Shown here piece after piece: positions 1 through 4,915 of a stretch of 5,097 nucleotides of DNA. Location: the NCBI GenBank assembly GCA_019310745.1, contig JAFDDS010000076.1:1-5097 (forward strand), given 5' to 3'. The notes beneath the pieces are model-generated. The model was not told the DNA's origin and searched no databases. It worked only from the letters and a program-made list of their open reading frames with translations. Origin of the DNA: Deltaproteobacteria bacterium (GTDB taxonomy: Bacteria; Desulfobacterota; DSM-4660; Desulfatiglandales; B25-G16). The number at the start of each line of letters is the position of its first letter. The first letter of the stretch is position 1. The translations under genes and the position numbers were made by a program.

Positions 1-350
1 CATTCCCATATAGTAAGCACTTTCCATCCTCGCCTTTGTAAGAGCCGTTTATTCTTCGTGTGTCGTTCCTTATTTCCTTGTAACTTTGGAAGCCAATATT
101 CCTGTCTGGATTTTGGTTTTCTTCGTCCTAATCGACAGTTGTGCCTGTGCCACCAGCATCCATGAACAAATATTACTTTCTTATGTCGAGGCAAAACGAT
201 ATCAGGGCATCCAGGTAAGTCTCTTCGATAAAGTCGAAATCTATAGCCAAGTCTATGAACTATTCGTCTAACAGTTAATTCAGGGGTGGTGTCTGTTTTT
301 CTTATACGTGACATGCAGTATGAACGCTGTTCTTTGGTTAGCACATCCAT
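1..350 (-). CDS. vsr: Very short patch repair (Vsr) endonuclease, 3' end beyond the window
   Basis: Vsr nicks DNA 5' of the mismatched T in T:G pairs that arise when 5-methylcytosine deaminates, which starts very short patch repair. The frame is open from ATG at 350 to the left edge: 116 codons plus the first two bases (TG) of the next. The N-terminus reads MDVLTKEQRSYCMSRIRKTD, typical of the family. The core LPGCPDIV carries the catalytic aspartate (D50, equivalent to E. coli D51). VIFVHGCWWHRHNC follows (residues 59-72), then GWKVLTIWE at 108-116. Compared with E. coli Vsr, the zinc ligands line up as C65, H70, C72 and the cut codon 117 (TG-, probably Cys). Family members are about 140-150 residues, so some 25-35 are missing off the edge. 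The gene starts 38 bases after the methyltransferase stop with only a weak AGAG ribosome site, which suggests coupled expression. No frameshift is seen. Identity is very secure. Confidence 0.95.
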   Translation of the reverse strand, partial: MDVLTKEQRSYCMSRIRKTDTTPELTVRRIVHRLGYRFRLYRRDLPGCPDIVLPRHKKVIFVHGCWWHRHNCRLGRRKPKSRQEYWLPKLQGNKERHTKNKRLLQRRGWKVLTIWE

Positions 351-388
351 AACTACTCTGTGATGAATAAATGCATTGTAACAGGTCG

Positions 389-1654
389 CTATGTGGTCGA
401 TAATAGCTTGTCAAGAACTAAGCGAGCCACTTTAACATTAACCGCATTCCCAAGCGCCGCCATTGCTGCTTTACCTGATGGCAAATGCTCCAAGCTATCC
501 ATCGATTGAAGTCTCACACACTCTCGAACTGTCATATAGCGCCGTTCCCATCCGATAATTGGTACCTGCGTGGTGGTCATTGCTACTAAAGACGGTGAGG
601 TTGTAGGCCGTTTAATTCTTACACCCGATGCTCTAAATTGAATAACATATTTCCATATATCTCGTTCTTCTCCGTGGCAGTTCCATTCCAGCTTTTGAAG
701 GCTTGGCGGAAACTGTTTGATTTTTGGCAGCCACGGTTTTATCCAATCCTTATGTTTCCTGTATAATGCCCGATTCTGTCTGATAAACGCCTTTTTCCAA
801 TCTGGAAACGCACCTTTTTTCGCACGCGCATAACTTGGCACTTGTGCAAGAATATCTTGCCTATACCAAGTTTGAAGCGATTTTCCAAAACATCCTTTGC
901 TCTTGCGCAAATGTGCTAATTCAACTTTATATAGCGAATCCTGTTTGTATGGGTACGTGGCTTTAAATTCCATGCTCCAAATTGGAAATGATGGCAGCTG
1001 CTCCTTTTTAGGAAATGTCTTCAAAAACTCTTGCCATGTCTTAAGGCATCTAATGACCTGCTCGCTTAATCCAACGGAATCAGACGGATTCTCATCCAAA
1101 ACATCACGTATCGAGAATCCCTCACCATTTGTTGATGGCTGCGGCCATTCGAAACCGTTTAGGCCTCCCAAGCATCCCACCATATACATGCGCTCTCGTA
1201 TCTGCGGCACTCCAAATTTATGAGGTGATAATTGAGCATGCCTTACTTCATAACCTAACGATTCCAATGATTCTTTTACCTTTGCGTATGTATTGCCTTG
1301 GTCATGTTTAACAAAATGGGCAACATTTTCTAATATGATAAATTTTGGCTGGTGATATCGTAAAACTTCAACAATATTAAAGAAAACCGTTCCTCTTACA
1401 GCATCTTTCCAGCCCATTTGGTCACCTGCTTTAGAAAAAGGCTGACAGGGAAACCCCGCACAAAGCAGGTCATGAGAAGGCACATCTTTAGGATTAATTT
1501 TTTTAATGTCACCGGATGGTTTGATACCAAAATTAGCTTCATATGTCGATTGGAGTTTCGGATTTATTTCACTTGCAAAAACACATTCCCCGCCCAACTG
1601 CCTTGCAGCTAAATGAAAGCCTCCGAGGCCGGCAAATAGATCAACAAATCTCAT
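389..1654 (-). CDS. DNA (cytosine-5)-methyltransferase (type II-like)
   Basis: This enzyme transfers a methyl group from S-adenosylmethionine to C5 of cytosine in a specific DNA sequence. All main C5-MTase motifs are present in 421 residues. Motif I is FAGLGGFHLA (7-16, cofactor site). Motif IV is GFPCQPFS, with the catalytic C70. Motif VI is ENV (109-111), and motif VIII is QIRERMYMVG (151-160). Motif IX is around TVRECVRLQ (375-383) and motif X is GNAVNVKVA (402-410). The target recognition region lies between motifs VIII and IX, about residues 165-350, and is rich in W, K and aromatic residues. I cannot read its target sequence from it. The start is ATG with an AAGGTG ribosome site 10 bases upstream (1665-1670). 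The gene begins 29 bases after the upstream nuclease candidate and is followed by vsr, so it probably protects host DNA in a restriction-modification operon. It appears intact. An orphan methyltransferase is possible but less likely given its neighbours. Confidence 0.97.
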   Translation of the reverse strand: MRFVDLFAGLGGFHLAARQLGGECVFASEINPKLQSTYEANFGIKPSGDIKKINPKDVPSHDLLCAGFPCQPFSKAGDQMGWKDAVRGTVFFNIVEVLRYHQPKFIILENVAHFVKHDQGNTYAKVKESLESLGYEVRHAQLSPHKFGVPQIRERMYMVGCLGGLNGFEWPQPSTNGEGFSIRDVLDENPSDSVGLSEQVIRCLKTWQEFLKTFPKKEQLPSFPIWSMEFKATYPYKQDSLYKVELAHLRKSKGCFGKSLQTWYRQDILAQVPSYARAKKGAFPDWKKAFIRQNRALYRKHKDWIKPWLPKIKQFPPSLQKLEWNCHGEERDIWKYVIQFRASGVRIKRPTTSPSLVAMTTTQVPIIGWERRYMTVRECVRLQSMDSLEHLPSGKAAMAALGNAVNVKVARLVLDKLLSTT

Positions 1655-1683
1655 ATTTCAATTTCACCTTATCAGAACCATAA

Positions 1684-2613
1684 CTAATCTCGTGGCAGGT
1701 TAGACACCCGCGGCAGCATCCAGGCAACTATATGCTCTTTGAGTTCACTTGAGATCCAGTTGTCGTCGTCGCCGCCAGTGGATGCAAGGAGCCGACACCG
1801 ATCCAAAAACATTCCATCTACTTTGCCACAGTATCTCACAAAGTCATCGTCCAACAGTGCAAACGGCATCGAGAAAGCCTTACCAGGCCTAGCCGCGAAC
1901 TGGATATATCTTCGCCAATCTGTAATGTCAGGTGTTTTCAATTTGTCTTTCCAATTGCCTCCGCTTGCACATTGTATGAGATATACCGGGATTCCCACTC
2001 GGTTGTCAATGAATGGTCTATAGCATAACAAATCAAGCCCGGCTTCGTTCGCCTTTGGCTCAGCCCAAATCTCAGGGCTTCCCTTCAATTCCCCAAGTAT
2101 GTCCGTAATCTTATCAATAACTTCGCCCAGTTTCTTCGAATGTAAACGTGACCATCCAGTCTGATAAACGTACCATCCACTAAACTGTCGCTCCAAAGAC
2201 TCTTTTGTCAGTTTTTCAAAAAGCTCGCCTTGTTCGTTATAGTCACTTCCAAACTGCTTCGCCCAGCCCCGATACCATTTTGCCAAAGCAAGAAGCACAC
2301 AGAAGCTATGCCCAGTAGCATCCCGCCAGTCGCAAACCCTCTCAATTCGAGAAGAGGTAATTGAGAATGCAGAATGAACACCCATACATGATTGGCGCCG
2401 CTTCAATTCGGACCAAGCGTCCTCAACAATCTCGGAAGCAAAATCTTGGTTGTTGTATATTAACTCTTCGCAAAGAGTATCCACGATATCCACGGTTGAT
2501 AATTCCGTTTCGTCAAACAGAACCGTTCCCTCTATCCAATCAGAAAAGACATCCAGCTTTACGTTATGCTGTTCGTCTGACGTAGAAATACCCCTCGTGG
2601 GAATCGTAAGCAT
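1684..2613 (-). CDS. Unknown protein, possible PD-(D/E)XK restriction nuclease
   Basis: I do not recognise a named family. The 309-residue protein (numbered from ATG at 2613) has an acidic N-terminal half and a C-terminal half that resembles the PD-(D/E)XK nuclease fold. It has a helix with GELFEKL (E133), then GLDLL (D194), then a hydrophobic strand VYLIQCASGGNW (Q214). A G-x-x-FE helix, a D after a strand, and a Q or E ending the next strand are the usual order of this core. The expected lysine two residues after Q214 is alanine. K222 or K224 might replace it, or the site may be degenerate. There is no signal peptide or membrane segment. The upstream gene's TGA overlaps this ATG (TGATG), and AAGGA lies 9 bases before it. 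A GTG three bases further upstream (2616) is an equally workable start. Lying between a ParB-like gene and a C5 methyltransferase with vsr, it is the best candidate for the restriction enzyme. That role is inference. Confidence 0.8.
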   Translation of the reverse strand: MLTIPTRGISTSDEQHNVKLDVFSDWIEGTVLFDETELSTVDIVDTLCEELIYNNQDFASEIVEDAWSELKRRQSCMGVHSAFSITSSRIERVCDWRDATGHSFCVLLALAKWYRGWAKQFGSDYNEQGELFEKLTKESLERQFSGWYVYQTGWSRLHSKKLGEVIDKITDILGELKGSPEIWAEPKANEAGLDLLCYRPFIDNRVGIPVYLIQCASGGNWKDKLKTPDITDWRRYIQFAARPGKAFSMPFALLDDDFVRYCGKVDGMFLDRCRLLASTGGDDDNWISSELKEHIVAWMLPRVSNLPRD

Positions 2614-3719
2614 CACTTTTCATCCTTATCTAATTCTTCAGCAACGCTAGGAAAAATATTCATTATTTGTGCGGTATCCTTTGCCAGCCTTTCAACAGCC
2701 TCCTTCAGTTTCTTGGATTTCTTGAAGAAGTGAGCACGCGTTAGGGCCATTTCGATATTATCTGCAGCTGTTTCCACAAGCTTGATAATCTCCGGTTCAT
2801 CACCTCCTGAGATGCGCAATGCAATCTCGAACGAGGGCTTTTCGGTGCGTTCAAGATATTCGACAGCCTCATTACTTTCAAGGATTCTCCCGAAGTTGTC
2901 TACCTGTCGGGAGTCTGTGAAAAGAGGGAGGCGTTCCTTCTCCGAATCACCGAATAGCCATAGTGCAAAATTGGATAGGTTAGCTATACGTTTCTTAGGA
3001 ACAGGTGTCTTAGCCGTTTCAGGATCAGAATAGATGTCTATCTGAAGGTATTGCTGGACACCTTGAGTGCGCAATGAAAGATACATGACACTGAACCGTT
3101 TTTGAACCTCTTCCTCCGACATATTTTCTATCTGCAGAAGCAGACGGTACGCGATATAATGCCGACGTACTGTACTTGTCTTGCTTCCGATTTTGCGCAT
3201 AACTTGTTCATAACTCATTCCTCGGTTATCAATCATTTTCGCAATAAATTCCGCTTTTTCAGCTGGCTTCCACTCCTTTATGCCAGTGACATGCCGAAAA
3301 CCCAAAAAGGCTTCTATCTCATCTCGAGAACCGACCTCAATATACGGAATCTTCTCGAACAATCCCTCCGGCGCTACTTGGCTCTCGGCAATTTCTTTCC
3401 ATTTCCGCGTTGCCTCTTGTACATTTATCGCATCATATAGATATTTTAGCGCAGCAATCCGACGATTCCCTTCGATGACTACCAACCGATTCTTACCATA
3501 CAATTTCTCCTTTGTGACTAAAATAGCCTCGTGAGTCCAGAAACCTCCACTCTCCAAAAATGAAACTGCCAGTTCATCGAGTTTCCAGTCTCTCATAAGG
3601 TCAAGCACAGTCTCTTGAGAGACATCCCTTCCTGTATTGTTGCGTCCGAGCCGCGGATTCATAGGATCGACATACAACTCGTCCAGCTTCGCATATGTTA
3701 GTTCTGTTCCTATCGCCAT
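2613..3719 (-). CDS. ParB/Srx-like N-terminal domain protein with putative helix-turn-helix
   Basis: The protein has 368 residues when read from ATG at 3719. GAGG lies 6 bases upstream of this ATG. A TTG six bases earlier (3725) would sit directly against that site and is disfavoured. Residues about 9-95 look like a ParB/Srx-type domain: LDELYVDPMNPRLG near the start and VVIEGNRRIAALKYL at 80-94, where GNRR takes the place of the ParB GERR box. Residues 140-162 (FRHVTGIKEWKPAEKAEF) and 168-194 (SYEQVMRKIGSKTSTVRRHY) resemble the ParB central region with a helix-turn-helix. The C-terminal 170 residues are charged and probably helical, with no family I recognise. Chromosomal ParB binds DNA and CTP. 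Related folds (DUF262, DGQQR motif) act in restriction proteins such as GmrS. There is no parA and no visible parS, so plasmid or chromosome partition is unlikely. As first gene of the operon it may be a DNA-binding subunit, NTP-dependent regulator or nuclease partner. Confidence 0.88.
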   Translation of the reverse strand: MAIGTELTYAKLDELYVDPMNPRLGRNNTGRDVSQETVLDLMRDWKLDELAVSFLESGGFWTHEAILVTKEKLYGKNRLVVIEGNRRIAALKYLYDAINVQEATRKWKEIAESQVAPEGLFEKIPYIEVGSRDEIEAFLGFRHVTGIKEWKPAEKAEFIAKMIDNRGMSYEQVMRKIGSKTSTVRRHYIAYRLLLQIENMSEEEVQKRFSVMYLSLRTQGVQQYLQIDIYSDPETAKTPVPKKRIANLSNFALWLFGDSEKERLPLFTDSRQVDNFGRILESNEAVEYLERTEKPSFEIALRISGGDEPEIIKLVETAADNIEMALTRAHFFKKSKKLKEAVERLAKDTAQIMNIFPSVAEELDKDEK

Positions 3720-3729
3720 GTTCAACCTC

Positions 3730-3747
3730 AGGTTTATTAATTAACCT
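3730..3747. promoter_or_regulatory. 18-bp near-perfect palindrome before the first operon gene; possible operator
   Basis: AGGTTTATTAATTAACCT reads the same on both strands except for one central-flank pair (bases 6 and 13). It ends just upstream of the GAGG ribosome site (3726-3729) of the ParB-like gene and lies downstream of both candidate promoters. Such a site suits a dimeric repressor, perhaps the ParB-like protein itself through its helix-turn-helix. It could instead form an RNA hairpin that limits ribosome access. Function is inferred from position and symmetry only. Confidence 0.4.
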
Positions 3748-3773
3748 CTATCTTCAACAAGCTCTCATTTAAT

Positions 3774-3802
3774 AAAATACACCATGCCAATATCTTCGTC
3801 AA
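3774..3802 (-). promoter_or_regulatory. Second candidate operon promoter
   Basis: On the minus strand, TTGACG (3802-3797, five of six) and TATTTT (3779-3774, four of six) are separated by 17 bases. The start would fall near 3767, about 48 bases before the ATG at 3719. It is weaker at -10 than the site at 3854-3881, but closer to the gene. Both may be used, or only one. Confidence 0.35.
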
Positions 3803-3853
3803 ACCAAACCCGCAATTTCCATCAATAAATAGAATTCCGCACACTTTAGTGAG

Positions 3854-3881
3854 ATTATAGGTGATATAGTTCGTATTTCAA
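3854..3881 (-). promoter_or_regulatory. Candidate main promoter of the ParB-nuclease-methyltransferase-vsr operon
   Basis: On the minus strand, TTGAAA (3881-3876, five of six matches to the -35 consensus) is followed after 16 bases by a perfect TATAAT (3859-3854). Transcription would start near 3847, leaving a leader of roughly 128 bases before the first ATG. A small inverted repeat, CACT-TT-AGTG on the plus strand (3842-3851), covers the expected start site and could be an operator. The call rests on a sigma-70-type consensus only. Confidence 0.5.
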
Positions 3882-4010
3882 TATAAATAAGGATTGCCCA
3901 AAAAGCAGATTTTCTTGGTTAAAACAAGCAAAATAGCAGTAATTTTCGACAAAAAACGCTAAAAAACCAACAAATTCAACCACAATTCTCAATTCAAACT
4001 TCTAAATTCC

Positions 4011-4039
4011 TTGCTTTTTAAGGCAAAATATGATATAAT
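4011..4039 (+). promoter_or_regulatory. Rightward promoter with extended -10
   Basis: TTGCTT (4011-4016, weak -35) is followed after 17 bases by TATAAT (4034-4039), preceded by TGA to give the extended -10 form TGnTATAAT. It points away from the operon, divergently, into a series of hairpins and the 180-nt palindrome. No convincing protein starts downstream, so any transcript may be non-coding or belong to a repeat unit. Confidence 0.45.
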
Positions 4040-4049
4040 ACGCATATAT

Positions 4050-4087
4050 TAGCCAATCGGCTATCATAAATCGTCGTTATACGACGA
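4050..4087 (+). repeat. Two adjacent short hairpins after the rightward promoter
   Basis: The first stem is TAGCC/GGCTA (4050-4054 with 4059-4063, 4-base loop). The second is TCGTCGT/ACGACGA (4071-4077 with 4081-4087, 3-base loop), followed by AAAA. Both stems are perfect. They would lie in the first 45 bases of a transcript from the 4011-4039 promoter. The lack of a T-tract on the plus strand argues against a rightward terminator. Confidence 0.45.
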
Positions 4088-4127
4088 AAAATGGATATTT
4101 TCAGTTTGCCTTTATTACAAACTACTG

Positions 4128-4307
4128 AGAAGCGGTTTCAAAACTGCTTTCATCGCGAGAATGAGCGAAATTTTCTCTCGCAAGGCGGAGGTTCAAAATC
4201 GCCACAGGCGTAGCCAAAGCTACGTCGAGGACGAATTTTGTGCCGACAACGCCGCGAGAGGAAATTGCAGCCGTTCGTAGCGGAAATTGAGTTTTGAAAC
4301 AGCTTCT
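4128..4307. repeat. 180-nt nested imperfect palindrome (long hairpin; MITE-like or structured RNA)
   Basis: The outer arms pair 4128-4145 with 4290-4307 (17 of 18 pairs). A middle stem pairs 4169-4181 with 4254-4266 (13 pairs, one G-T). Further in, 4184-4187 pairs with 4250-4253 and CAAAAT (4194-4199) pairs with 4235-4240. The tip is an 8-pair stem, 4207-4214 with 4219-4226, around a CAAA loop. All stems share a centre near 4217, so this is one long folded unit. I see no clear flanking target duplication and no transposase. It could be a non-autonomous repeat element, a repetitive extragenic palindrome, or a structured RNA from the promoter at 4011-4039. Confidence 0.7.
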
Positions 4308-4316
4308 ATACACCCC

Positions 4317-4351
4317 GGCCAGAAGGCCAAGACCACAGGGTCAGCAGACCC
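4317..4351. repeat. Two short GC-rich hairpins right of the long palindrome
   Basis: GGCC-AGAA-GGCC (4317-4328) and GGGTC-AGCA-GACCC (4338-4351) are both perfect stems with 4-base loops. They follow the long palindrome within 10 bases and may belong to the same repeat unit. No T-tract follows, so they do not look like intrinsic terminators. Confidence 0.4.
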
Positions 4352-4359
4352 AGCTACGC

Positions 4360-4383
4360 AATACGCAGGAGTTTACCCCCGAG
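4360..4383 (+). repeat. Dispersed GGAGTTTACCC repeat, copy 1
   Basis: This 24-base stretch (AATACGCAGGAGTTTACCCC then CGAG) matches 4814-4837 at 21 of 24 positions. The shared core TGGAGTTTAYCCTCG occurs again at 4854-4868. The copies lie about 450 bases apart on both sides of the tandem repeats. The function is unknown; it looks like a genome-wide dispersed repeat. Confidence 0.5.
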
Positions 4384-4456
4384 AACCACTACTTGGGCTA
4401 TAACAGGGGGCTTCACGATATTTGGGGAAATACTTATCATGAGCATCGAGAATCCA

Positions 4457-4523
4457 ACTTTATCCGCCGCGGCGGATTTTGCTCACGTTAGGCACTTTAT
4501 CCGCCGCGACGGATTTAGCTCAC
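4457..4523. repeat. Tandem 30-bp repeat, 37-bp period, each with a TCCGCCGCGGCGGA palindrome
   Basis: Two copies (4457-4486 and 4494-4523) of ACTTTATCCGCCGC...GCTCAC match at 28 of 30 bases. Copy 1 contains the perfect 16-bp palindrome ATCCGCCGCGGCGGAT (4462-4477). In copy 2 (4499-4514) one base is changed. The stems are sharply GC-rich in an AT-rich setting. Copy 1 is followed by TTTT, so weak terminator activity is possible, but a binding site or repeat unit is as likely. Confidence 0.6.
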
Positions 4524-4539
4524 TCTTAACTAATTTTCC

Positions 4540-4567
4540 CTCTACAACTGTAGAGATAGCTCTACAA
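4540..4567. repeat. CTCTACA inverted repeat with an extra direct copy
   Basis: CTCTACA-AC-TGTAGAG (4540-4555) is a perfect 7-bp inverted repeat around two bases. A further direct copy of CTCTACAA lies at 4560-4567. It may be a protein-binding site or a small hairpin. No gene starts close by to give it meaning. Confidence 0.4.
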
Positions 4568-4587
4568 ATCCACTCTATTTTAACAAA

Positions 4588-4782
4588 CAAACCCAATTTT
4601 CCTCATTTTTCACCTAAAAACGATGATTTCACAAAAAACAAACCCAATTCAAAGCCAATTCAAACCCAATTTGACGAAAGGCCAAAATTGATGCAAAGTC
4701 TGTATTCACAAGGGATTATGAAGGAAAACGCAGATATGGGCCAAAAAAAACAAACCCAATTCAAACCCAATCAAAGCCAATT
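4588..4782 (+). repeat. CAAACCCAATT 11-mer repeat clusters
   Basis: A lone copy lies at 4588-4598. Three exact-period copies follow at 4639-4649, 4650-4660 (CAAAGCCAATT) and 4661-4671. A second cluster has copies at 4751-4761, 4762-4771 (one base short) and 4772-4782 (CAAAGCCAATT). The order C, G, C in the first cluster becomes C, C, G in the second, so the clusters are related but not simple copies. The plus strand is strongly purine/C biased here. From memory such repeats are frequent in Phycisphaerae genomes, where they are often translated as spurious KTNPIQTQF-like peptides. Confidence 0.65.
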
Positions 4783-4813
4783 CGAATTTGTTTCGGATTT
4801 CAAGTTTATGCGA

Positions 4814-4868
4814 AATACGCTGGAGTTTACCCTCGATGTTAGCTCACTTGCTTTGGAGTTTATCCTCG
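4814..4868 (+). repeat. Dispersed GGAGTTTACCC repeat, copies 2 and 3
   Basis: Copy 2 (4814-4837) matches 4360-4383 at 21 of 24 bases. A shorter copy, TGGAGTTTATCCTCG, sits at 4854-4868. Between them is AGCTCACTTG (4841-4850), which also echoes the GCTCAC ends of the tandem repeat at 4457-4523. The whole block 4360-4870 therefore looks assembled from a few recurring modules. Confidence 0.45.
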
Positions 4869-4915
4869 GGTGTGTTTACTTGCTTGTCTGCCGGGGGGTC
4901 GGGGAAGAAACGAAC

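Larger units (their letters stand above)
3720..4915. other. Gene-free, repeat-rich interval
   Basis: About 1.2 kb without a gene I can support. The part nearest the operon (3720-3890) holds the operon promoters. Bases 3890-4010 are A-rich on the plus strand and show no other structure. From 4011 rightward there is a rightward promoter, a run of hairpins, a 180-nt palindrome, GC-rich tandem repeats and two clusters of CAAACCCAATT units. No tRNA or rRNA is recognised, and there is no CRISPR repeat-spacer pattern. Confidence 0.6.

Noticed and set aside
86..271. 61-residue plus-strand frame starting at TTG
   Set aside because: It lies wholly antisense to the clear vsr gene and has no ribosome site or recognisable sequence.
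2613..3719. Chromosome or plasmid partition ParB
   Set aside because: No parA neighbour and no parS-like site are seen. The motif is GNRR and the gene is fused into a methyltransferase operon.
4091..4213. 40-residue plus-strand frame (MDIFSLPLLQTTEKR...) about 45 bases after the rightward promoter start
   Set aside because: It has no Shine-Dalgarno sequence and runs into the palindrome arms, where it stops at the tip. Worth a look only if the frame is conserved among copies.
4122..4313. 63-residue minus-strand frame over the long palindrome
   Set aside because: It covers almost exactly the 180-nt palindrome. Its openness is best explained by the repeat itself, and there is no ribosome site.
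4462..4481. Intrinsic terminator at the GC palindrome followed by TTTT
   Set aside because: The T-tract is only four bases, the stem with a 4-base loop is six pairs, and no upstream plus-strand gene needs it.
4294..4491. 65-residue plus-strand frame across the hairpins and first tandem repeat
   Set aside because: It is composed of repeat DNA and overlaps another open frame, and its composition is not protein-like.
4457..4782. Possible CRISPR array
   Set aside because: Only two 30-bp copies have a short 7-bp gap, and the 11-mers are directly adjacent. There are no spacer-length unique sequences and no cas genes.
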